Assembly: GCA_903813345.2 (NCBI GenBank)
Contig: CAIIXF020000008.1
Span: 4,909,341 to 4,969,340 of the forward strand
Length of the DNA stretch: 60,000 nt
Origin: Owenia fusiformis
Taxonomy: Eukaryota > Annelida > Polychaeta > Sabellida > Oweniidae
Direction of reading: 5' to 3'
Shown here: one piece after another, positions 1 through 11,300 of the stretch
Layout: each line of letters opens with the position of its first letter
Position numbering within the stretch: the stretch's first letter is position 1
The notes under the pieces: generated by a model
What the model saw: only the letters and a program-made list of their open reading frames with translations
What the model was told of the DNA's origin: nothing
Database searches by the model: none
Made by a program: the position numbers and the translations under genes

Positions 1-395
1 CGAAAATTTTGAAACCGCCATTGATGACGTCATTTGTTTGTCGACGTTTGACCAATCAGCGACGATGTCATCTCAATACAGATTTACATTATAAGCGTAT
101 GTCATCTTTGAACCCTGGTGTTTCTCCCCCTCTGCGTAAAAGTTATACCCCGTACTGTTCTAAAGGAACGAATGCCTTAAGGCATGTGATATAAGGGTCC
201 TTCCATCACTGTCCTTCCTGTTTGAGACGTGTCTGCACAGAGGAGTTGAGATCCTTTTGTACACAGTCAGTTTCTATCTAAAGTTGATGGTAGCTATTGT
301 AAATATCAAAATTCGATTACCGAGGCTCAAAATAAACATAAAATTAATTCACTTTTTTATTTCCATTTCCATTTCATTTCCTATTGACTTTTCAG
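1..395. other. Sequence upstream of the first visible exon, probably intron
   Basis: No coding segment was recognised here. The stretch ends in a pyrimidine-rich tract and an AG acceptor at 394-395, just before the first Dispatched-like exon, so at least its right part is probably intron. Earlier exons of that gene must lie outside the window. Confidence 0.5.
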
Positions 396-523
396 GCTAC
401 TATTACGCCACGAGACTACGCTATGCAGCCATTATGATCAACACGACATTGCCATATGGAAATATAGGCTATGAGTTTGGCCTTCCGGTCGTAGACGCCT
501 GGGAAACATTTTTCAATGATGAG
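396..523 (+). CDS. Dispatched-like exon (first visible)
   Basis: The acceptor is TTTTCAG at 389-395 and the donor GAG|GTAAAT at 524. The exon begins with two bases completing a codon and then encodes 42 residues (YYYATRLRYAAI ... AWETFFNDE). It represents the extracellular loop before the second membrane half. It ends in phase 0, matching the next exon. Confidence 0.75.
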
Positions 524-3500
524 GTAAATATCAAAATAATGGCGATAACCAGAAGATAAGTGTATTGAAATAAGATAATTTTGACGAAGGTCTTCATTTT
601 TGTGATTACTTTGTGATATACAGTATTTGCATTTCAGATGTAAAACAAGATTATTATCACATCAATGGAGAAATTATTTATTTTTATTTTGCTTTCCAGA
701 AATTGTTTTATAATCACTTTTTCAGTCGAAGAACATATACCATCCTCAGTACACCAGAGAAAGTTGCATTTAACTACAAATCAATTTAGTAATTATTACT
801 TTCAGTAGTAGATTCCATCGTCAGTAAAGGGAGGGTAAATATGCACCACGGAGATGTATGCATTCATTTACAAATCTTTCCTGTATAACTTTTCAGAAGA
901 TACCATCGTCAATACTTTGGAGGTTTACTGTACACCAACTAGAGAAAATTGAATATATTTATAAATCATTTAGCTTACATTACTATTTCAGTTGAAGAAG
1001 ATGCCACCTTCAGTTCAAGGAGGGTTCATGTGTACACCAGAAAAGAGTAATAGTTGGCACTGGCTTAAAGTTCAAGAGGTACACTCCCCTTAAAAACGTT
1101 TGCAATTTGTTATACCGACTCTCCATTCGATATTCTCCACTCCATATTTGTTTACATTAGGTCGACAAAGATGATTCTTTGAATATAATCAGAAGCAGGC
1201 TGAAACATGGTTTTCCATTAATCATATTCATAGAAACAATCATATTCATAGAAACATATTTTGTGAGCTGTTAAGGTGGCATATAACACTGTTTATTTTT
1301 TCGTGAAGCCACTCAGTAAAATTTTCTCTGCACCTTGATGTCCAGTCAACCTTATTCGAGTATTTATGTGTTCTTGATACGTTTGGGCATCCGGTAATGA
1401 CAACGTCTGCCCAATGTTTGCACGCGAAATTGACGTTATTCATGACTGAAATCGCGAAGACAAAAATATGTGATGTTCTTTCAGAATTGTTTATAATAAC
1501 TATTCACAAAAATGTTCCCGAGAAACAAATCCATTCATGTACGGTTTGTTTTAAAGTCAAAAGCCCCAATAAGACAATACAAACCCAGATAAAACCCGGA
1601 AGACTGCAGATTTCATGGAATGATTTACGTTCATGTAAACAGGTAAAGTACATATAATCACAAGTAGATCAGAGTCTCTGGAACACTTTTGTAAATAGTT
1701 TTTACAAGCAATTTTGTTTGTGAATCTCAAATTTTGTCTTCCCGATATCAGTCATGAATTACGTCAATTTCCCGTGCAAACTTTAGGTAGACATTGTTAT
1801 TCCCGGACGCTCAAACGTGTCATAAACGTGGAATATATGGATAATTGAATGATCTTGATCGGACATTAGGTTGCAGAGAAATCGTAATTTTACTGAGTGG
1901 CTACGCGAAAAAATAAAAAGGCTATAAATGTCAATATATGTCGAGTGGCCGAAAACAATAACCCATGATAAAATTAAAAAACAGCATATTCCAAACGCAG
2001 TAAGATGAATTATAAAGTTTAACAACATTAATTCGATTTCTCGCTAATTATTACAATAACCTCGATAAATCAGAATCCATTGTTATAGTATTCCATCATA
2101 TCTGTGTTGGTTCCCATTGGCTTATCTTTTGCATTTTACCTTTATCGAGATTCTCATCGTCGAATGCTTTAAAGTTAACCTTACAAGAACATAGACGGCC
2201 ATGGGGTATCAAAATTGTTAAGACGGAAGAACACTGAAATTAAAAAGTCACTATGACATACTAGTATTGAGATCAAAGAGAACTGTGTATTCTTAAGCAT
2301 GACAGACAATGACTTGTTGGAATATCAATATTCCCTCAAGGCCACTTGAAGATCAATTAAAAACACACTAATGTCCGGCATAAAAAGGTGAACTTAATAC
2401 CTACGTATGAAGGCGCCAAACAAGGAATATTTTTTATGCCTTTCCCCTGTTGGAAAATACCTTTAAGTTTAACTGCTCGATGATACTTTAATAAGATTTC
2501 GATCAAGAATTTTCTATTATTTTCTAAATCGGCCATTCAACCATAACATAAATGGAACTACAAACGGAATAATACCGTTTACAATATCTACTGAGAGCGC
2601 AGTGCTATTGAAGTAAAGTTCATAATTATAAAATGTACAACTTAAACAATTGAGTAATGTTTTCGTTGTGTGTAAGATATTGATTTACTCCAAGTATTGT
2701 TTACGTTCTATATTATAAGGGGATGGCAATTCTTTGAGTATTCAATTTTACTCCACGGTGACTGTTCCATGCTTCCACCCTATGGTTATGTTACTATTGT
2801 GTCATGATTAGCACCTAGTAATATATTAAGCTTTCACGTGAAATAAACCTTTTTGATGCGAGTCTCGGGTCGTTTTTAACTTCACAATTCACTACAACTC
2901 GTGTATGATCTCTCACTTGTAACAGGTATGTTCTTGTAAGCTTTGTTAGCTAATGAAAACACACATTTCTCTATTTTATTCACAGCCTATTTCATTTATC
3001 GCCATTTTAGGTTCTGTCCAAGTCTGCCATTCAGGGCATCATCATTGGCATCAGTATAGCGTTCCCTGTTCTCGTCCTCGCCACTAACAACATCATAATC
3101 GGGTTCATCGCTACCGTATCCATCAGTTGTATTACAGTCACTATCGTCGGCCTCATTCCATTGGTCGGGTGGAAACTAGGGGTAAGATAGGATTACAATG
3201 GTTACCTTTGGTGCTATTCTAGTTTCGACAATACACATTGTATATATAAGTTCAGTCCAAACTGGATTTTTTAATGAATCTTATTTTTCAGGGAGAGAAA
3301 CTAGAATCCATGGATGACATTTATAGTTTACCTTAAAAAGCTTTTTATTTATTGCTTATGTTATGGTCAATCAAAGAATGTTCTGACCTTTCGGAAAATC
3401 AATACATATAATAGACCAAATGTGCAATGTAGAAAAACACATTAAATATCCACGGATACTGTGGGACAAGTTAGGCCTTCCAAGAAGCACTACTTAAATT

Positions 3501-4476
3501 TCCAGTTGACACAATACCAAAAAATCACCAGGGCACAGGTAGAGCAAAGTTATGAAAAGCGCCATTAATAAAAAAGATGAAATAGCCATCCAAGAAGGAC
3601 CGTTAAAGTCTTTGTAGGACTGACATTCAAAATTGAAAATGAAATACTTCCCCAAAAATTGACGCATTTTTGTATTGTCCATCTTGGAATCTGCATAATA
3701 GGAAATTTGATATTAAAACGGAAACTGTCATCCATAGCTTATAGATTCGGTGTTTCAGAAATGAAGGTGATTGCATAGATACATGAAACATAATTTCTGG
3801 CCATGGCTGTTCTGGATCACGCAATGTATATTGCAGCGTTAGTTGAAGTAAAACTATGCTATATTTCTCGCCATATGGCAACGCATGTTTGTTTCTTCTC
3901 TTCTTGTAACTATACCACTCAGTCATCTTTTACCTCCTTTGAGTACAAATGAAAACAATATGGACAAATAGAATATTGAGATGGAATCTTGATAGCATTA
4001 AGCGATTCAAGTATCATTTAAACATGTATTATTTTCACCTTCAGGTACTCGAATCATTGAACCTTTCCTTGGTGGTTGGTCTGGCTGTTGACTACGTGGT
4101 TCATCTGGCGGAAGGATATCATAATTCGCCAAAGGTTGATCGGCTCGGAAGAACACAAGACATGTTACGTGACGTCGGTATATCAGTCATATCCGGTTCC
4201 ATCACTACGCTAGGGGCATCCCTGTTTATGCTCTTTGCTAAGATTCTTTTCTTCATGCAGTTCGGACTGTTCATGTTTGGAACAATAGGATTCGCAATGT
4301 TATATGCTTTAGGGTTTTTCACAACACTAATGGGCATATTAGGTCCACAGGGAAACGTTGGATCCATACAACCCCTGAAAACCTGGATTTGGAACTTATT
4401 TACTGGCCGCAGTAAAAAGGACGTAAAATGTACCCATTGTAAAGGGAAAGGATTCCATAATCCTGATGTAAAATAG
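396..4476 (+). CDS. Dispatched/Patched-like RND-superfamily membrane protein, 3' part (4 exons)
   Basis: The gene is partial at its 5' end. Four exons join in frame: 396-523, 992-1078, 3011-3181 and 4045-4476 (stop TAG), giving about 271 C-terminal residues. Exons three and four carry the second half of an RND/sterol-sensing-like membrane domain: hydrophobic segments in GIIIGISIAFPVLVLA, IIIGFIATVSI, LSLVVGLAVDYVVHLAEGY, ISVISGSITTLGASLFMLF and FGLFMFGTIGFAMLYALGFF. The GLAVDYVVH stretch keeps the transmembrane Asp that Dispatched-type RND proteins use for cation-coupled transport. Dispatched exports lipid-modified Hedgehog in animals, but many invertebrates have further Dispatched-like paralogues of unknown substrate, so only the family is assigned. 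The last 15 residues form a Cys-rich tail (CTHCKGKG). A Patched-domain paralogue is the alternative. Confidence 0.85.
722..950 (+). pseudogene. Three decayed tandem copies of the following exon
   Basis: Three stretches starting near 722, 801 and 892 repeat the acceptor and first half of the exon at 992-1078. Each has a T-rich tract plus CAG, then a variant of the first bases of the exon, and in two cases the later TACACCAGAGAAA-like part. Periods are about 80-95 bp. All carry indels or in-frame stops, so they look like dead duplicated exons inside the intron. Confidence 0.6.
992..1078 (+). CDS. Dispatched-like exon, 29 codons
   Basis: The exon lies between ATTTCAG (985-991) and GAG|GTACAC (1079). 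It encodes 29 residues starting LKKMPPSVQGGF and ending WHWLKVQE, phase 0 at both ends. It joins FFNDE of the previous exon to VLSKSAIQG of the next, forming the loop that leads into the next membrane helix. It is too short for a simple ORF scan; the phase match and protein sense support it. Confidence 0.75.
1079..3010. other. Intron of the Dispatched-like gene
   Basis: This 1.9-kb intron is AT-rich, with GTACAC at its start and CCATTTTAG at its end. Short open frames on either strand show no recognisable domain. A short motif near 1310-1330 (ACTCAGTAAAATTTTCTCTG) recurs in inverted orientation near 1872-1898, a weak foldback. Confidence 0.6.
3011..3181 (+). CDS. Dispatched-like exon, two membrane helices
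   Basis: The exon spans 171 bp (57 codons, phase 0-0) between TTTTAG at 3005-3010 and GGG|GTAAGA at 3182. It encodes VLSKSAIQGIIIGISIAF through VGWKLG, with two strongly hydrophobic segments typical of the second half of an RND transporter. No ATG opens the frame, which is expected for an internal exon. Confidence 0.85.
3182..4044. other. Intron of the Dispatched-like gene
   Basis: This intron is 863 bp, with GTAAGA at the start and CACCTTCAG at the end. It contains a 99-codon open frame on the minus strand (3627-3926) with no recognisable domain, treated here as chance or an unidentified remnant. Confidence 0.7.
4045..4476 (+). CDS. Dispatched-like terminal exon
   Basis: The exon encodes 143 residues plus TAG. 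It carries the helix with the conserved Asp (VVGLAVDYVVHLAEGY), a cytosolic loop, two more helices ending LGFFTTLMGILGP, and a Lys/Cys-rich C-terminus. The acceptor is CACCTTCAG at 4036-4044. AATAAA-type sequence near 4600 (TAATAAATAA) could serve as the poly(A) signal, about 125 bp past the stop. Confidence 0.88.
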   Translation, partial: VLESLNLSLVVGLAVDYVVHLAEGYHNSPKVDRLGRTQDMLRDVGISVISGSITTLGASLFMLFAKILFFMQFGLFMFGTIGFAMLYALGFFTTLMGILGPQGNVGSIQPLKTWIWNLFTGRSKKDVKCTHCKGKGFHNPDVK

Positions 4477-4659
4477 AACGAAGTTGGTGGCCTATGTACA
4501 TAAACATTAATACACGTGTCTATAGCTTTTAAAGCTGTGTCCAGCACATATGTATGTATTTTCGGAATTTCACATAAATAACGACGAATGTTTAAAAAAA
4601 TAATAAATAACAGTATTTTAATTAGAGTAACTAATTTATACAAGGTACTTTATACCAAG

Positions 4660-5381
4660 TCATTCAACGTCCATTGGCTTTATCTTGATGATGGTTTCCA
4701 TAATCGATGCATACGTTCCATTATATTTTATGTCTAGACTGAGCTTCCCCCAGTACAATCCTCTATAGTCGGGATGAGTCGAAACCGGTTGAAACATGCC
4801 ATCTGAAGAATATACCGCGTTTAGCCAGGATGCGCTGCATTTATTGTACCACCAACCCGCTTTATAAGAGTCTGCGCAATTGTCTGTATTCGTTGCATCG
4901 TGGTCTTCATCGGAGGTGCTGAAGTAACGCCCATTCAGGTCCTTTTTAGCAGGGTAGTAGTCGGGTGTGTGGATAGCATCTCCGGCAGTACCACTATAAT
5001 CTCCTATCCATAAACGATACCAGTTAGCTTCATTTTCGATGTAGAAATTCTTATAGTTAGCGTAGTACCAACCTCCACTTGGATGTTTCAACTCGAACTC
5101 TACCTCCATTCCAGATCCTCTTTGGGTAGTTAAGCTATGAATGTTGTCATTTCCGATCCAGTGTTCCCCAGTCTTTGACGCAATCCCGAACCCTACTTTA
5201 TAATCGCTCCATAACTTGGAATGAAATGGGATAGAGCCGTTGAAGCGTCTCTGGATGAAGGTCCAACCGCCACCAGTCATATCACAGTAAACTTTGAATG
5301 GGGTAGTTGATGCGGGGTAAACGGTGTACACATCATCAGGGCATCCCCATGTGTGCAGATCGTAGCAATCTCGTGGCAAAC
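4660..5381 (-). CDS. FReD exon: fibrinogen-related (C-terminal globular) domain
   Basis: The exon encodes about 240 residues with the family hallmarks in order: RDCYDL, YTVYP, FKVYCDMTGGGWTFIQRR, DYKVGFG, EHWIGNDNIHSLT, YRLWIGDYSGTAGDA, then the calcium-loop-like FSTSDEDHD, NCA, AGWWYNKC, LNAVY, and IIKIKP near the end where MKIRP is usual. The acceptor TTCATTCAG lies at 5382-5390 on the plus-strand scale and the stop is TGA at 4660-4662. Acidic residues of the calcium site are present, and the domain appears intact. Confidence 0.95.
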
Positions 5382-8300
5382 CTGAATGAAAAAGGACAAA
5401 CCATTTTATAAATATAGAAATATGGCCTAGTCTTGGTGACTTGTATATTGAGCAAGTCACAAGATTGTTTGGTACTTCATGTATTTTTGGATGTATTTTT
5501 TTGTAAGATTGACACATCGTAATAAGATGTGTAAGTGCGCTTGGATGAGTTGTTTTTGTTGAGAACGTGTGACCATTTGCACCGCAGGGGCTTATTGTTT
5601 GTCATTCCGGGGAAAACCTAAGTATAATGCAATTGACTCGGACAGCGGGCAGTTCAAAAACGCAGCCTAAACCCCACTAATGCCTGGGTCACATTTGCTC
5701 CGATTCATCGGCCAATTGATTGTTTTGTTCAAAATTGTATTCGGTTTGGAACAAAATATTCATTTGCCCGGGCACCGGCCGATGAATCGCATCAAATGTG
5801 ACCCAGGCATTAGGTAGCAACACAATAGAATGAACTGTAGTTTATTTTAAAGAATACACAGTTGTAAAAAAGAAGAGTGCATTCTTTTTCGTTGCTTTTG
5901 AAAAATTGACACTTGGTAAGCTATCCAAAACCAGTACGGCACAAAAGACGATTGACTGTCAAATGCAGTGCACTAAAGTTGAATTAATTATACCCTATTA
6001 ACTCATTCAATAGTTAAATAGTAAAGACAAAAGAAATCAAATTTTCAACTGTAACTGGCCTGTTACATGCTGTGAACTGAAGCTGAACTAATTGCACTCA
6101 CTCCTTATAACAGTTACTTACCTCATAGTCATACAAAATAAATAAGATTTTCCTAAAATTGGATCTAAGCCATTCACCTTTTAGAAGAGTCAGTGTGGGG
6201 TTTAAGTTAGATGAACCATTCGTATAGGTCTTATGAGGCCCTCGGCCATTATTTCTCATAAAACTCCTAGTTTATCCATAACATAACATCTGAATAATGC
6301 TCTAGCTAAATAAGAATTTGGATCCAAAACAAAAATTAAACTGATAATGACGTTTTTCCCATCTGGCTGTCTGGTCTTAATTGAACAATAGTCTCAAGTG
6401 GTCCTAATCATAATCAATGACGCTTGGCAGCATATTTTGTAATTGTATTACTGATAAAGTGTTAAAGTGTTTTTCAAGCTACCTATTGACAGTATTCAAG
6501 GACATTATACTGAAAATATATTATACTTGAGAACGTGTTTCATTATTACGATTGTACAGTAAGTGATAATTTCCAAATTAAAATTACTATTCAAATAGCC
6601 TTTTTCTGGTCTGCATATATCATAAGTAATTCATATAAAGGCATCGATTTTGATGGTAATCATTAAGTCCTTATAATATCCGTCTAATTAGACTCCAGAT
6701 GAAATCTGGAGTCTATTGTTTTTGCCTGTTTTCTTTTTATTAGACTCCAGATGAAAATCTGGAGTCTATTGCTTTTGCCAGTTTTCTTTATTATTATTCT
6801 TTCAGAATCTTCCTCCTTCCCAGATTTCTCACCAACTAGAAGAGCTTACTTTAAGCTGCTTACATGATTAACTAGGGAATGTATCTGGGATGATGGGAAA
6901 TTAGGTCAAATTTTTATCTAGGTCAAAGGTCAAGAACTAGGTCAAATCCAGTACTTTGTCACTTTTTCCCATTATCTCGGTCGTCCTTCAATATTTTTGA
7001 TCCTAGTTTTTTTCATTGTGTTCCCCATAAAAAAGTAGATAATCTAGGGTCGATTTAGTTTTTTGGTATCTCAAACCGATTTCGAGATATCAGTGTCCGA
7101 AAACGAGGTCCAAAAAATATTTCACCGAATCCAATGTCCAGGATATCAGTCTTATAGGAAATTTTCTCAGGATTCCGAATCTGAAAACCAAATTTCGATC
7201 TGACTTCCGGTTCAGAAGTTATGGCGTTTTGAAAATTCAAAAATTGCTAAATTTGGTGCCCCATGTTAATTCAATGGGAAAAAATATTTTTTTGAAGCGT
7301 TAAATACGAGATATAGACTAAGCACAGCTAAATATAATGGAAGCCCATAAAAGAAAGGGACCACAAGACCTTCTTTTCATAAAAATTTGGACACCAAAAT
7401 GCCTAGGTCAAAATCTAGGTCAAATTCAAAGTTTTTCCTTATTTTTGCGATTCTGACACTACAGATTAATTATATTCTTCGAAAATTTGTATACATGTAG
7501 CCAAGAGTGTGCTAATAGTGTTAGCCTTTTGCCGTCAGAAAGTATTTTGACCCACTTTTGAGATATGGTGTCCGAAAAGTAGGTCAAACTAAAAAGTTCT
7601 CCAAATTTAACGTATGAGTTATGAATTAAGGGTAGAATTTTCTCAGGAATCCAAATCTGCAAACCAAATTTCAATCCGACTTTTGGTTTGGAATTTATGT
7701 CGTTTTGATAGCTCAAAAATCGCTAAATTTGGTGCCCCATGTTATGGCAATGGGAAAAAAGATTTTTTTGAAGTGTAAAATACAAGATATAGACTGAGTA
7801 CAGCTTAATATAATGAAAGCTTATTTAAGAAGGGGACCTCGAAGGCTACTTAGCTCCAAAATTTGGACACCAAAATGCCTAGGTCAAAATCTAGGTCAAA
7901 TTTGTTTTCCCTTATTTTTGCGATTCTGACACTATATTTAAATGATTTGCTTTAAAATTTTGTATACAGGTAGCAAAGAGTATGCTAATAGTGTTAGCGT
8001 TTTGCCGTCAGAAAGTATTTTGACCCACTTTTGAGATATGGTGTCCAAAAAGTAGGCCAAAGTAAAAAGTTTTCCAAATTTAACGTATGAGTTATGAATT
8101 AAGGGTAGAATTTTCTCAGAAATCTAGATCTGCAAACCAAATTTCGATCCGACTACTTGTTCTGAAGTTATGGCGTTTTGAGATCTCAAAAATCGCTAAA
8201 TTTGGTGCCCCATGTTAAATCAATGGGACCGAATAATTTTTTGAAGTGTAAAAATACGAGATAAAGAATGAGTACAGCTAAACATAATGAAAGCCCATAG

Positions 8301-11300
8301 AAGAAGGGGACCTCAAAAGCTACTTTCCTTCAAAGTTTGGACACCAAAATACCTAGTTCAAAATCTAGGTCAAAAGCATAGTTTTTTTTATTTTGCGATT
8401 CTGACACTACACTTCAATGATATTCTCCGAAATTTTGTATACTTGTAGCAAAGAGTGTGCTAATAATGTAACATTTTGCCGTCAATAAGTTTTTTGACCC
8501 ACTTTTGAGATATGGTGTCCGAAATGTAGGTCAAAATAAAAAATCTCCAATTTTAAAGTATGAGTTATGAATTAGGGGTAGAATTTCCTCAGGAATCCGG
8601 ATCTGAAATTAAAATTGCAATCCGACCCCCGGTTTAGATTCTACGCCATTTTGAAATTTGAAATTCGCACTTGCCAGTATTCACGATGCAGATTGATCAA
8701 ATATACTTTCAAAAATTCCTGCATACCCTACTTTACCTCTCTACCTACTCAGCTACTTATTTGACTACTTACTCAATTACTTAATTAGTTATTACTTACT
8801 TAGCAACTTACTCAGCTACTAACTCAGGTACTTACTCAGCTACTTACTCAGCTACCTACTCAGCTTTTTACTCAGTTACTTACTCAGCTACTTACTCAAC
8901 TACTACTAAGGTACTTACTCAGCTAATTACTCAGTTACTTACTCAGCTCTTTACTGATCTATCTAGGTCAAATAAATCTGGAGTCTTAAATTGAACTTGT
9001 TCAATTTCACAAATCTAGTTATTCTTTTTCTTCCTCCTAACAGATTTTCTCTCCAACTATAACATCTTACTTAATCCAACTTACATGCTTAACTAAAGAT
9101 TGAATCCGGCTTTCTGGGAAATTAGGTCAAATTTTTATCTAGGTCAAAGGTCAATAACTAGGTCAAATCTTACATTTTCAACATTCTTCATCATATCTTC
9201 GTCAATATTCTTCGTACCTCCTTCATCTTTTTTTCATCGTGTAGCTTAGAAAAAGGCGAATCAAAGATATGACATCAGAATTTTGATTATTCTTACCGAT
9301 TTTGAGATATGGCGTCCGGAAAGTAGGTCAGAACAAAAAGTTCTCCAAATTCAACATGTGAGTTATGAAATAAGTGTAGAATGATCTCAGGAATCCGAAT
9401 CTGCAAACCAAATTTGGATCGGACTTCCGGTTCGGAAGTTATGGCGTTTTGAAAGCTCAAAAATCGCTAAATTTGGTGCCTATGTTAAGTCAATGGGAAA
9501 AAAGACTTTTTCGAAGTGTAAAATACAAGATATAGACTGAGTACAGCTAAACATAATTAATGCTTATAAAAGAAGGGGACCTCAAAAGCTACATAGCTTC
9601 AAAATTTGGACACCAAAATGCCTAGGTAAAAATCTAGGTCAAATTCATAGTTTTTCCTTATTTTTACGATTCTGACACTACACTTTAATAATTTACTTCA
9701 AAATTTTGTATACAGGTAGCAAAGAGTGTGCTAATAGTGTTAGCTTTTTGCCGTCAGAAAGTATTTTGACCCACTTTTGAGATATGGTGACCGAAAAGTA
9801 GGTCAAAATAAAAAGTTCTCCAAATTGAATATATGAGCTATGAATTAAGGGTAGAATTTCCCAGGAATCCGAATTTGCAAACCAAATTTCAATCCGACTT
9901 TCGGTTCGGAAGTTATGGCGTTTTGAAAGCTCAAAAATCGCTAAATTTGGTGCCCCATGTTATGTCAATGAGAAAAAAGATTTGTTTGAAGTGTAACATA
10001 CCAGATATAAACTGAGTACAGCTTAACATTCTGAAAGCCTATAAAAGAAGGGGACCTCGAAGGCTATCTAGCTTTAAAATTTGGACACCAAAATGCCTAG
10101 GTCAAAATCTAGGTCAAATTCATAGTTTTTCCTTATTTTTGCGATTCTGACACTACACTTTAATAATTTACTTCAAAATTTTGTATACAGGTAGCAAAGA
10201 GTGTGCTTATAGTGTTAGCCTTCTGCCGTCAGAAAGTATTTTGACCCACTTTTGAGATATGGTGTCTGAAAAGTAGGTCAAAATAAAAAGTTCTCCAAAT
10301 TTAACGTATGAGTTATGAATTGAGGGTAGAATATTCTCAGGAATCAGAATCTGCAAATCAAATTTCGATCCAACTTCTGGTTAGATAGTTATAGCGGTTT
10401 AAAGTCTCGAAAAGTCGATATGATGATATTCCCATGTTAAGCCAATGGTGTCGAAGATAACATTCTTAAGAGTTGTCTAAATGTCTATATTCTAGCTGAC
10501 TCAGCTTATTCTGAATGACTCAGCTTACAAGTATTTGGATGACTCAGCTTAAAAAAGTCTGAAATCTGGAGTCTTAAATTGAACTTGTTCAATTTACATG
10601 TCTAGTTATTTTTGTTTTACAACATATATTTTATTGAAATTTTCACAAAATATGCATTGCAGAAGGACTTTAAATCAAGCAAAAATATTGTCATAGTAAC
10701 AAGTTTGAATTTTTAATATCTTATATGATAACTTCCAGATCGTCCCTCGTGTATGCAAAATATATAACCTTAGATTTTATCCAGCCAAAATCAGTCAAAT
10801 CTTTAATATTTCAGTGATTTTAATAAGTATAAAAATCGCTTTCCTAGAAACATGTTTTGTCGCTCTTATGATTTTTGATGTTTACCATCAAGAATGTCTC
10901 GGAAATTAGCTTATTCATATTCATTGCCGGAAGTCAACATAGAACTAGAGTAACTAGAAAGCAGAATCCTTTTAGCAATGAAGTCAAAGAGTCCTGGACA
11001 GAATATAGCCTTAAATGTACACTTGAATGACGCAGAGCAATAAATGTACCATTTTCTAGATGCCCCTTGATCGTCACGTAAGCTATTATGAGTATTAAGC
11101 AACTTAAACTATGAAAACCAAATCTCAGTTAGTTCGTGACAGTTTTCGTGTAAATATCATAGCCGTATGAAGTTTTTGAAATATATTCCAATCCCGGGAT
11201 TCCAATATTGCTACTCCTTCACATCCTGGAAGCTCCCCATTCTTAAAAGTCTCTAGATACAGTTAAACCAACCAAAGCGAAGTTTTAACTTGTGTGGATT

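Noticed and set aside
3627-3926. 99-codon open frame on the minus strand in a Dispatched-like intron
   Set aside because: No domain, no splice context and no second exon recognised. It lies within an intron of a plus-strand gene and is probably chance, though a decayed remnant is possible.
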